Assembly (NCBI GenBank): GCA_937951485.1
Contig: CALEDJ010000005.1
Span: forward strand, 124,001-188,000
Direction of reading: 5' to 3'
DNA: 64,000 nucleotides
From: an uncultured bacterium
GTDB lineage: Bacteria > Hydrogenedentota > Hydrogenedentia > Hydrogenedentales > CAILVY01
A program made the translations under genes and the position numbers. This document shows, piece after piece, positions 8,187 to 16,173 of the stretch (positions are counted from its first letter, which is position 1; each line of letters opens with the position of its first letter). Under the pieces are notes generated by a model. It was not told the origin of the DNA. It was given only the letters and a program-made list of their open reading frames with translations, and made no database searches.

Positions 8187-9428
8187 ATGAATGCGATCCG
8201 CAAGTACGCTGAGAAGGTGACAGGACAATTCCCGCACAGCGCGCGCGGCCGGGGCGGCTCGGTCTGCGCTTTAATGCTGGTTCTGATTGGCAACGTTTTA
8301 ATGGGATGCTCCAGGGGCGCATCGCAACCGGAGGGACATAAGGCCGACGCGGCGTTCCGACCGCCCGTGGTGCCCGCCGCCGTCACGCTGCGCGATTTGG
8401 AGGAGCGCCTGACGGTGCAGGGCAATGTGGAGTCGAAGGACAGCGCGCAGGTGCATCCGCGCATCCCGGGTGTCCTGGATGAAATCTATGTGGACCTGGG
8501 CGATGAGGTGGAGGCGAACAAGACGCCGCTGTTTCAAAGCGACTCGCTGAAGGTGGGCAAAGCGGTGGAGATCAGCAGACAGGACCTGGCGGTCGCCCGG
8601 CTCGGCGCCCGTGAAGCCGAGGCGAATCTGGAGCGGATGCAGGCGGATTTCGACAAGGCGGAGATTGATTATCACCGTTTCAAGCGGCTGTATGAGCAAA
8701 ACGCGGTGACGCTGGATGTCTTCGAGCGGCAGGAATCGCGTTACAAGCAGACGGCCGCGGGACTGAAACACGCCAAGACGATGGTGGAGCATGCCGCCGA
8801 GCGGGTGCGCCAGGCAGAGTTGGCCCTGCAGATCGCGGAGAAAAACCTCAGCGATTCATTGGTCTATGCGCCGATCAGCGGGCGGATCAGCCACCGCTTC
8901 CGCGAACCCGGCGAAATGGGCGACACGGGCAGGCCGGTGGTGCGGATTGCGGGGCTGGACCCCCTCGAAGTTTCCGCGTTTCTCCCCGCCGCACACTATC
9001 CGCACATCATTCCGGGGGAAAGTCGGGCGCGCATCCAGGTCAGCGGCATAGACCTTGGCATGCGGACCATCACCTACAAAAGCCCGACCATCGAACCGAC
9101 CCTGCGTTCCTTTCAGGTCAAATGCCTGATTGACGGTCCGCCGGAAGGCGTGGCGCCGGGCGCGATGGCGCAGATCGAAGTAGTGCTCCAGCAGCGGCGG
9201 GCGCTCAGCGCGCCGACGGCATCCATCCTGACGCGCGGTGACCGGCAGGTCATTTTCCTGCTGGACGGCGATATGGTGAAGATGGTGCCGGTGGAGGTCG
9301 GACTGAGTTCGGACGGCTGGACGGAAGTGCGTGGCGACGGCATCGTCGAGGGGGCGCTGGTGGTCAGCATGGGACAGTATCAACTGAACGACGGCATGCG
9401 GATCACCGTGCAACAGGAGGCCTCCTGA
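8187..9428 (+). CDS. RND efflux periplasmic adaptor (membrane fusion protein)
   Basis: This 413-residue adaptor joins the inner-membrane pump to the outer-membrane channel. A signal sequence ends in a lipobox 'VLMGC' (Cys41). A biotinyl-lipoyl-like half ('VHPRIPGVLDEIYVDLGDEVEANKTPLFQSD') comes first. A long alpha-helical hairpin follows (about residues 125-225, 'LERMQADFDKAEIDYHRFKRLYEQNAVTLDVFERQ'), then the second lipoyl half ('DSLVYAPISGRISHRFREPGEMGDTG') and beta-barrel and membrane-proximal domains. The stop codon overlaps the permease start (TGATG), so the two are translationally coupled. Confidence 0.92.
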   Translation: MNAIRKYAEKVTGQFPHSARGRGGSVCALMLVLIGNVLMGCSRGASQPEGHKADAAFRPPVVPAAVTLRDLEERLTVQGNVESKDSAQVHPRIPGVLDEIYVDLGDEVEANKTPLFQSDSLKVGKAVEISRQDLAVARLGAREAEANLERMQADFDKAEIDYHRFKRLYEQNAVTLDVFERQESRYKQTAAGLKHAKTMVEHAAERVRQAELALQIAEKNLSDSLVYAPISGRISHRFREPGEMGDTGRPVVRIAGLDPLEVSAFLPAAHYPHIIPGESRARIQVSGIDLGMRTITYKSPTIEPTLRSFQVKCLIDGPPEGVAPGAMAQIEVVLQQRRALSAPTASILTRGDRQVIFLLDGDMVKMVPVEVGLSSDGWTEVRGDGIVEGALVVSMGQYQLNDGMRITVQQEAS

Positions 9429-12400
9429 TGTTTTTGGCCAATGCCTCCGTGCGCCGCCCCGTGGCGATGTGCTGCCTGATCATCGGCCTCATCATCCTCG
9501 GTGTCAATACGTACCGAACCATGCGTGTTGAGTATCTTCCGAAGATGGATGCGCCGTACTGCACCATCCTCACCGTCTATCCGGGCGCCACGCCGGAGGA
9601 AATCGAAACGGACATCGCCAAGCGCATCGAAGATGCGGTGGTATCGGTGGACGGCATCAAGCACATCAAATCGGTGTGCATGGAAAACGCGAATCTCATC
9701 CTGCTCGAATTCCACCTGAACGTGGACATTGACGCTGCTGCGAATGATGTCCGCGAGCAGGTGAACATGATTGTCAACGATCTGCCTGCCGACGCCCAAG
9801 AGCCGAAGGTGTTGAAATACGACATCAACGCAAAACCAGTCATTGACCTTGCGCTCTTCGGGGATGTTCCGCTGGATGAACTTTTCGACTATGCCGATAA
9901 CGATCTGCGCGACCTGTTTTCCGTGATTCCCGGCGTGGCCGACCTGCAACTCATCGGCGGTTCCAAACGCGAGGTGCAGGTGTTGCTGGACCGCGATGCG
10001 CTGGGCGCGCGGGGCCTGACCAGCATGGCCGTTGTCGAGGCGATCCAGAAGGGCATCCGCACGATTCCCTCCGGCCGCATTCGTGATGGGGGGACGGAAT
10101 TCGCCGTCAAGTTTGATGCGGAATTTGAGACCGTCGAAGCCATCGGCCTGCTGGAGGTTGCCGGGGCGGACGGCGCGCGCTGTTACATCAAAGATGTGGG
10201 CCGCGTCGTCATGGCGATGGAGGAACAGCGGCAAATCGCGGAGATTGACGGCCAGCCTTGTGTGGGCATTCGCGTGGTGAAGAAAGCCGAAGCGAACACC
10301 GTCGAGGTGGTGAACCGCGTCAGGGAGGCCGTGGACGAATTGAATCGGCGCCTGCCGGGCGGCATGCAACTCTCCTGGATTACGGACGACGGCACCTTCA
10401 TTGAGGCGACCGTGGACAGCACGACAACGAGCATTCTGCAAGGCGTGCTGCTGACGGCGCTGGTGCTGTTTATTTTCCTGCACAACATCCGGTCCACCAT
10501 CATCGTGGCGATCACCATGCCGCTGACCATCCTGATCAGCCTGTCCTTCATGCAATTTCTGGATTACACCCTGAATCTGGTCACGCTGACCGCCATCGGA
10601 CTTTCTGTCGGCATCCTGGTGACCAACTCCATTGTGGTTCTGGAAAACATCATCAAGCGCCTGGAGAGCGACCCTCACCCCTGGCGCGCCGCGCGCCACG
10701 GCGCCAACGAAATCGCCGTGGCGGTATTGGCCAGCGCCGGCACCAATCTCGTGGTGCTGTTTCCCATCGCCGCGATGTCAAGTCAGGTTGGCGTGATCTT
10801 CCGCCCCTTCGCCTTGACCATGGTGATTGTAACCGTCGTGTCTCTGTTCATTTCCTTTACCCTCACGCCCATTCTCGCGGCGGTGCTCCTGAAATCGCGC
10901 AAAGACCGCAGCCCCAAGAGCCTGTCGGTGCGCGCCGAGCACGCCTGGAATCGGGGTTTTGGCGCAGTTTCCGGAACTTATCTCCGTTTCCTGGCCTTTT
11001 TCTCCCGCCACAAATCACCTGCGCTGATTGCCCTGACGTTCACCGTGGTCATCTTTGTGCATGCGCTGACGCTGGCGCCGCGAATCGGTTTCGATTTTAT
11101 GCCGCATCCGGACCGGGGGGAGATTTATATCAAACTCGAATATCCCACCCACTACAGCCTCCGGATGACGGAATCCCGTGTGCGCGAAGTGCAGCGTACG
11201 GTCGAAGACTTGCCCGGACTCAGGCATGCGTTTGTGACTATCGGCAAGGTGCAGGGCATGATGGGACAGGTGAGCGAGGGTGTCTATCTGGCGCAAATCC
11301 TGCTCAAGTTTGTGGACAAGATGGACCGGACCGTGACGGTGAATGAGTTGATGGACGATATTCGATACCGCTTGCGCGACCATTCCGAATGCAACGTCAC
11401 GGTGACCGCCGCCTCCGGCATCGGCGGCATGGAGTTGCCCCTGCAACTGGAAATCGCCGGCGACGACTATGCCACGCTGAACCGTCTTATTCTTCATGCC
11501 TTGGAACTTTCATCGGAAGTTCCCGGTCTCGTGGATGTGGATACCACCGTGCGCGCAGGCAAGCCGGAATTGCGCGTGCGCCCTGATCGCGCCATTCTCG
11601 CCGACATGAAGGCGCCGGTGATCGGCGTGGGCATGGCGCTGCGCGGCAACCTGGAAGGGCTTGTCGCGGGCGTCTATAAAGAGCAGGGGCGCAACTACGA
11701 CATCCGCGTGAAGTTGGAGGAAAAGGAGGGAAAGCACCAGGTCCGGGAGTTTCTGTTGCCCGGCGCTCCAGGTCATCCCATTGTGCTCAGCACGGTGGCG
11801 CAGATTGAAGAGGGCCTGGCGCCGGTGCAGATCATGCGGCATGACAAACAGCGGGTCGCCCGCCTCTTTTCGGAGTTGGAGCACGGCAGACCGCTGGGCA
11901 CCGCCGTGCAGGAACTCAGCGCCCTCATAGACGCGCATATCCCCCTGCCGCCGGGATATTCCTACAAGTACGTCGGCCTCTATGAACTCATGTCCGAAGG
12001 CATCGCGGATTTCCTGGAAGCGGGTATCCTGGCGGTTATTCTGACCTACCTCGTGCTGGCCGCCATTCTGGAATCCTGGCTCCGGCCCTTGATCATTCTC
12101 ATCACCATCCCCTTGGCGCTGATCGGCGTCCTGTGGGCGCTGGTGCTTGGCGGCGAGGCGATCAACATGTTTGTCCTGCTGGGCTTTGTCATGCTCATCG
12201 GCATTGTCGTCAACAACGCCATCCTTATCATGGACCTCGTGAACGAGCGCCTGAAAGCGGGGGATTCCCGCCGCCAGGCCATGCTTTATGCCGCTTCCGA
12301 GCGTTTCCGGCCCGTGCTGATGATTACCCTTGCCGCGATTCTCGGCATGCTCCCGCTCGCATTGGGCCGCGGCCTCGGCAGCGAAATCCGCAGCAGCATC

Positions 12401-12646
12401 GGCGTCGCCTCCATCGGTGGCATCGCCGTCTCCGCAGCGCTTACGCTTATCGTGCTGCCCCTGCTCTTCAACTTCTTCACGCGGTCCGGGCCGAAAAGCG
12501 GCGGCAACGCGCCGAAGAATACCCCCAAGGATGACAAATCACCCGAGGACGCCGCAGCGAAGCCTGGGGAAACGCCGTCCCCCAAAGTGAAGAAATCCGA
12601 CGCCGCCGCTGAAGACACGCCGCCGGAAAAAACCTCTCCCGCCTGA
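9428..12646 (+). CDS. RND-family efflux permease (HAE1/AcrB-like)
   Basis: This 1072-residue inner-membrane pump has the RND plan: TM1 (about 13-30), a large periplasmic loop, TMs 2-6, a second large loop (about 555-865) and TMs 8-12. It ends in a charged, disordered tail rich in Lys, Pro and Glu. Recognisable segments include 'MRVEYLPKMDAPYCTILTVYPGATPEEIETDI' and 'LVLAAILESWLRPLIILITIPLALIG'. In the TM4 motif, usually 'VGLLVDDAIVVVEN', it reads 'VGILVTNSIVVLEN', so the two proton-relay Asp positions are Thr-Asn. The TM10 position of AcrB Lys940 falls in 'VVNNAIL'. Energy coupling may therefore differ from AcrB. Substrate is not predictable. Confidence 0.92.
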   Translation: MFLANASVRRPVAMCCLIIGLIILGVNTYRTMRVEYLPKMDAPYCTILTVYPGATPEEIETDIAKRIEDAVVSVDGIKHIKSVCMENANLILLEFHLNVDIDAAANDVREQVNMIVNDLPADAQEPKVLKYDINAKPVIDLALFGDVPLDELFDYADNDLRDLFSVIPGVADLQLIGGSKREVQVLLDRDALGARGLTSMAVVEAIQKGIRTIPSGRIRDGGTEFAVKFDAEFETVEAIGLLEVAGADGARCYIKDVGRVVMAMEEQRQIAEIDGQPCVGIRVVKKAEANTVEVVNRVREAVDELNRRLPGGMQLSWITDDGTFIEATVDSTTTSILQGVLLTALVLFIFLHNIRSTIIVAITMPLTILISLSFMQFLDYTLNLVTLTAIGLSVGILVTNSIVVLENIIKRLESDPHPWRAARHGANEIAVAVLASAGTNLVVLFPIAAMSSQVGVIFRPFALTMVIVTVVSLFISFTLTPILAAVLLKSRKDRSPKSLSVRAEHAWNRGFGAVSGTYLRFLAFFSRHKSPALIALTFTVVIFVHALTLAPRIGFDFMPHPDRGEIYIKLEYPTHYSLRMTESRVREVQRTVEDLPGLRHAFVTIGKVQGMMGQVSEGVYLAQILLKFVDKMDRTVTVNELMDDIRYRLRDHSECNVTVTAASGIGGMELPLQLEIAGDDYATLNRLILHALELSSEVPGLVDVDTTVRAGKPELRVRPDRAILADMKAPVIGVGMALRGNLEGLVAGVYKEQGRNYDIRVKLEEKEGKHQVREFLLPGAPGHPIVLSTVAQIEEGLAPVQIMRHDKQRVARLFSELEHGRPLGTAVQELSALIDAHIPLPPGYSYKYVGLYELMSEGIADFLEAGILAVILTYLVLAAILESWLRPLIILITIPLALIGVLWALVLGGEAINMFVLLGFVMLIGIVVNNAILIMDLVNERLKAGDSRRQAMLYAASERFRPVLMITLAAILGMLPLALGRGLGSEIRSSIGVASIGGIAVSAALTLIVLPLLFNFFTRSGPKSGGNAPKNTPKDDKSPEDAAAKPGETPSPKVKKSDAAAEDTPPEKTSPA

Positions 12647-12708
12647 GAGGCGCGTGTATTGGCGTTCGCGGGCATTGCCTGTAAATGGCGACAACGCGCC
12701 GCACAGGT

Positions 12709-14124
12709 TCAGGGATGTGCGGCCAGCGGGCGGATACGGAGATTGCGGAAAGCCACGGGGCCGTGGTCGCCCTGGAACATGATGGGTCCGAGCGGCTGTT
12801 CGTCTTTGAAGAGGGCGGCGCGGGTGGGGCCGCTTAATTCCTGGTTTTCGTGAATCACGACGCCGTTGTGCACCACGCGCACGAATGCGGCGTTGGCGAT
12901 CTTGTTCCCGTTTGCGTCGAAGCGCGGCGCGCGAAACACCACCTCGAATCGTTGCCATTCACCGGGCGGCCGGGAGGCGTTGACGCGGGGCGGGTGGCCG
13001 TCGAAACCGCGTTCGGCGTCGGGGATGCCGGGGTCTTCGCGCCAGCGCTGGTAAATGCCGCCGCAATCGCTGTGCTGCGGCGTTTCGACGCCCCAACTGT
13101 CGAGAATCTGGATTTCGTAGCGGCCTTGAAAATATACGCCGGAGTTGGAAGCCTGCGGCACCATGAATTCAATTGCCGCCTCGACGTCGCCGTGTTCCGC
13201 CCTTGAGATGAGATGCCGGGTCCGGCCGGTATCGCCATTGAGCGCAACACCAACGCCGGGCATGCCTGAAAGCCTCTTGGGATCGTTCGGGTCAAGAACG
13301 GCATCGCCGGCAATTTTCCAGTCGCCCAGCGGTTCACGGAAGGCGCTCAGGTCCGTAAGCGGGATGACGCCCTCGTCGTCTTCTGCGGTGACGCCGGCGG
13401 CCCACCGGATGGCTTGCGCCACGAGGCGGCGGTAATTCGGGCTGGCGAAAATGTCCGGGCCGTGGCCGGGCTGCAGGTAGCAGACCCGCGCATTGCGGTA
13501 GTGCTTGGCCAGCCCGACGATGCGGTCGCTCTTGGGGTGGTCGGTCGTCAACAGCACATGTGCACTGGGGTCAAAAACCGCGCCGTTGTAGGTTTCATCC
13601 ACGATGGTGAAATCCGCAACGCCGCGCGTTACCGGGTGGGCGGCGTCGGCGACGCGTACAACGAATTCCACGTCGTGCTGATAGCCCGATTTCGGGTGGC
13701 GCACACCAGCCACTTCCTTTTCGTTGAGGAAATAACGACAGCCGATGATATCCGCAAACTCCGGCCAATCGTTGAAGGCGGCCACCGCATGGTGCAGGGC
13801 CACCAGCCCCACGCCCCGGTCCAAAAGAGCCAGAAGATTCTGTTGCCTTTTTTCGGAAATGCGCTGGGTCATGTTGTAGAGCACGATGACGTCATAGGGC
13901 CACGCGGAGATGTCCTCGAAAATCTCGCTGTCGTCCTGCTGATGCAGCATCACGCTGTCTATGTCCGCGAAGGACGCAAACATGGCGTCAAAGGCCGCTT
14001 TGTCGTAACCGTGTCCGGCGGTGACCACCGCCGCTTTGATCGTATTCGCTTCGGCGGCGCCCGTCGCTTGCGCTATAAGGCCCGCCGCAATCAGCGCGCA
14101 CCACAGAGTCGTTGTTCTTTTCAT
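12709..14124 (-). CDS. ThuA domain plus DUF1080 domain secreted protein
   Basis: This 471-residue exported protein starts at ATG 14124 ('MKRTTTLWCALIAAGLIAQATGAAEA', a signal peptide). Residues about 27-245 form a ThuA (trehalose-utilisation-like, glutamine-amidotransferase-fold) domain: 'AAVVTAGHGYDKAAFDAMF', 'DVIVLYNMTQRIS', 'GVGLVALHHAVAAF' and 'VCYLQPGHGPDIFASPNYRRL'. Residues about 275-470 form a DUF1080 (3-keto-disaccharide hydrolase-like) domain: 'NSGVYFQGRYEIQILDSWG' and 'RVVHNGVVIHENQELSGPTRA'. The pairing suggests keto-sugar or glycoside processing in the periplasm. It is convergent with the RND permease and separated from it by 62 bp. The ORF track's 14301 start is too long. Confidence 0.88.
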   Translation of the reverse strand: MKRTTTLWCALIAAGLIAQATGAAEANTIKAAVVTAGHGYDKAAFDAMFASFADIDSVMLHQQDDSEIFEDISAWPYDVIVLYNMTQRISEKRQQNLLALLDRGVGLVALHHAVAAFNDWPEFADIIGCRYFLNEKEVAGVRHPKSGYQHDVEFVVRVADAAHPVTRGVADFTIVDETYNGAVFDPSAHVLLTTDHPKSDRIVGLAKHYRNARVCYLQPGHGPDIFASPNYRRLVAQAIRWAAGVTAEDDEGVIPLTDLSAFREPLGDWKIAGDAVLDPNDPKRLSGMPGVGVALNGDTGRTRHLISRAEHGDVEAAIEFMVPQASNSGVYFQGRYEIQILDSWGVETPQHSDCGGIYQRWREDPGIPDAERGFDGHPPRVNASRPPGEWQRFEVVFRAPRFDANGNKIANAAFVRVVHNGVVIHENQELSGPTRAALFKDEQPLGPIMFQGDHGPVAFRNLRIRPLAAHP

Positions 14125-14297
14125 GTTCCACATGCTCCTGTTCTGCCGCCCATGCGGCTCTCCTTCTTCAGGATAACGCAAACACCGGCGATTGCGCGAA
14201 TTGGCGGCGGATGCAAGGCAGGCAAATGTTTTCAGGTGTGTCGTCTGCATTCCTGACAGGTTGAAGCCTGGACTCCGGATCTTTGCATTTTTCCCAG

Positions 14298-14795
14298 TCA
14301 AGCAACGCGGGCGCGCGCCGCTTCCAGCGCGGCGGCGAGTTGTTCGGGTTCCTGAGATCCGAGGAGGTAGCGGCGGCGTATGGTGTCAATCAGGACGCCG
14401 CGGTCGCCGCGGGCATTGTAGAAACGGCAGGATTTTCCTTCGAATCGGCCGAATCGCAATCCCCATCCTCCCGCATCGCGCAGGGGCCGGTATTGCACGA
14501 TGCGGATCGCCTGGATGTCGGCGATGGGGATACGCGCCCAGAAGATGGGCACAATCGCTCCGATCCGGGCGTACACATGGTCTGGATAGACCTGAATGAC
14601 CAGTTGCAGCAGATTGATCAGGACGGGGACAAGTGCGAAGGAGACCAGCGCGGCATAGCGCAGCGGCCGCATGTCGGCGGTCGCGTTCGTGACGAACCAC
14701 ACGTTCACCGCCGCCCCGACCAGCAAGGCGACGATGACAAAATAGACCCACAGGGCAAAACCCTGTCGTTCTTCGTAAATGACGCGCGTGTCCAT
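14298..14795 (-). CDS. Small membrane protein with PH-like domain
   Basis: This is a 165-residue protein of unknown function. Two hydrophobic helices come first ('FALWVYFVIVALLVGAAVNVWFV' and 'YAALVSFALVPVLINLLQLVIQV'). A compact beta-rich domain follows: 'VYARIGAIVPIFWARIPIADIQAIRIVQYRPLRDAGGWGLRF' and 'FYNARGDRGVLIDTIRRRYLLGSQEPEQL'. Two N-terminal helices followed by such a domain resemble bacterial PH-domain (DUF6141 or bPH-like) membrane proteins. ATG 14795 is preceded by AGAAAGGAAGG, which fixes the start; the longer ORF-track version reads into upstream sequence. It lies between CoA-binding and ThuA genes on the same strand with gaps of 150-170 bp. Confidence 0.65.
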   Translation of the reverse strand: MDTRVIYEERQGFALWVYFVIVALLVGAAVNVWFVTNATADMRPLRYAALVSFALVPVLINLLQLVIQVYPDHVYARIGAIVPIFWARIPIADIQAIRIVQYRPLRDAGGWGLRFGRFEGKSCRFYNARGDRGVLIDTIRRRYLLGSQEPEQLAAALEAARARVA

Positions 14796-14944
14796 GGCCT
14801 TCCTTTCTCTTGGGGTGCAAACCGGTTTGACGCCGTCCTGCCGGATAGATACCCCCGAACGCCGGGAATAGTCTTGCGGGGAACGGGATTCCCGTTTCGG
14901 ATGGCGACCGGTCTGCACGTGCGAAGGTGGTGCATTCCCTGCGC

Positions 14945-15325
14945 CTATTCATCCGGGAACATTTCCGGGCGCAGGCCGATGTTGACCACGCTGCACGCCA
15001 GAATGGGCGACAGCCCCAATGCTTTCGCCTGGGCGACCAGTTCCTCATCTTCGGAGCCGGGATTCAGGAAAAACTCGGCCGGGCGCATGCGCGCAATCTC
15101 CGGCAGCAGTTTCCTGCCGACGCCGGGCGGCACATACAGCGACACGCGGTCCACCGGACCCGGCAGGTCGGCGAGACTGCCATAGCATTTCAATCCCTCG
15201 ATTTCCTCTTCCTGCGGATTGACCGGATACACCGTCCAGCCGCCTTGGAGGAATGCGCGCACGGCCTTGTTGCCGTATTTACGACGGTCCGCCGAAGCCC
15301 CCACGATGGCAATGCTCTTGTTCAT
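14945..15325 (-). CDS. CoA-binding protein (Rossmann-fold, YccU-like)
   Basis: This 126-residue single-domain protein is of the CoA_binding_2 family. The N-terminus reads 'SIAIVGASADRRKYGNKAVRAFLQGGWTVYPVNPQEEEIEGLKCY', a Rossmann nucleotide-binding loop. It continues with 'VDRVSLYVPPGVGRKLLPEIARM' and 'FFLNPGSEDEELVAQAKALGL', and ends near 'ACSVVNIG'. Family members bind CoA or a related nucleotide; the physiological role is not established. ATG 15325 follows GAGGAGTGAATTCG, a good ribosome-binding site; the ORF track adds 64 residues that do not belong. It is full length for the family. Confidence 0.85.
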   Translation of the reverse strand: MNKSIAIVGASADRRKYGNKAVRAFLQGGWTVYPVNPQEEEIEGLKCYGSLADLPGPVDRVSLYVPPGVGRKLLPEIARMRPAEFFLNPGSEDEELVAQAKALGLSPILACSVVNIGLRPEMFPDE

Positions 15326-16173
15326 CGAATTCACTCCTCCACACGGTTTTCTTCCATCATCGTTGCTGTCCACTATTAATTTGGCATTCGGCCGTTTCTT
15401 TTTTGCCCTGCGCTTCGCCAAGAAAGGGCGAAGAAGGCCGGCCCGCCGAAAGTTCTGTGAACTTTTCGGGATTCTGTCGTGTCGTCGGGCTTTCAGCGCA
15501 AAGTATACAGGATTCATGACGTATCCTGTCCGACTGAATCGGGGGCTTGAAAACCTGTGACATTTCAGCCCTATGGTACAAGAGACAGGTCTGATTTCAC
15601 ACTGCCCTCATATCTGCCATTGCGCGTCCCACGCCGCCATCGGGGGCGATTCGCTGAAGGAGGTGGGGGACTCGAAATGACAAAAGGGACAACTGTTCAG
15701 CCGGTTGGTGAAGCCCTGGATTCCGGAATCTATATGGGACGACACCGAAGCCGGATATTCCCGGGGGAAATTGCTCCTGCACGTGCCGGCGGGACCCATC
15801 AAGCAAATGCTTTACCGCATGCCTCTTGACGCAGGAAGCGGTATTCTGGTATAAGTAATATTGATCATCGGCGCAGGAATTCAATGTAGATCGTATCTAT
15901 ATGTATACGCAGGTATTTAGTTGAGTTATTTATATGATACGCATCTGACGGTGGATTCGTGACCGGACAGGGCAAGGCGTCAAAGGGGCGGGTCAAGTTC
16001 AGAAGTCGGGGTCCATGGCCTTGGTCTCTTGGCTGGGATGAACGGTTCAGGCGCGGCGTTGCGCCTTTTCCATATGCAGTGGAGTAATATCTTCAGTCGC
16101 GATGGGCTGTTTTTTCCGGGAATGTGACCTGAAAAAACGCGCGGCTGATCATCCCAAAGAGAGGAATCTCGCC
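15326..16173. other. Long intergenic region and 5' leader of the EF-hand protein
   Basis: There is no credible gene on either strand in about 850 bp. It contains ATATGGGACGACA at 15732-15744, a 13-nt match to the palindrome cluster at 5627-5639. A sigma-70 promoter lies at 15826-15855, followed by an AT-rich stretch and a weak GC hairpin followed by TTTT near 16049-16069. The leader from that promoter would be about 310 nt. No known riboswitch class is recognisable. Confidence 0.5.
15826..15855 (+). promoter_or_regulatory. Sigma-70-type promoter for the EF-hand protein
   Basis: TTGACG, an 18-nt spacer, then TATAAG, followed by AT-rich sequence. It faces the secreted EF-hand protein gene. Confidence 0.45.

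Noticed and set aside
15955-16100. Riboswitch, such as a cyclic-di-GMP type, in the leader of the EF-hand gene
   Set aside because: A GACAGGGCAA-like string was noticed, but the rest of the conserved core is missing.
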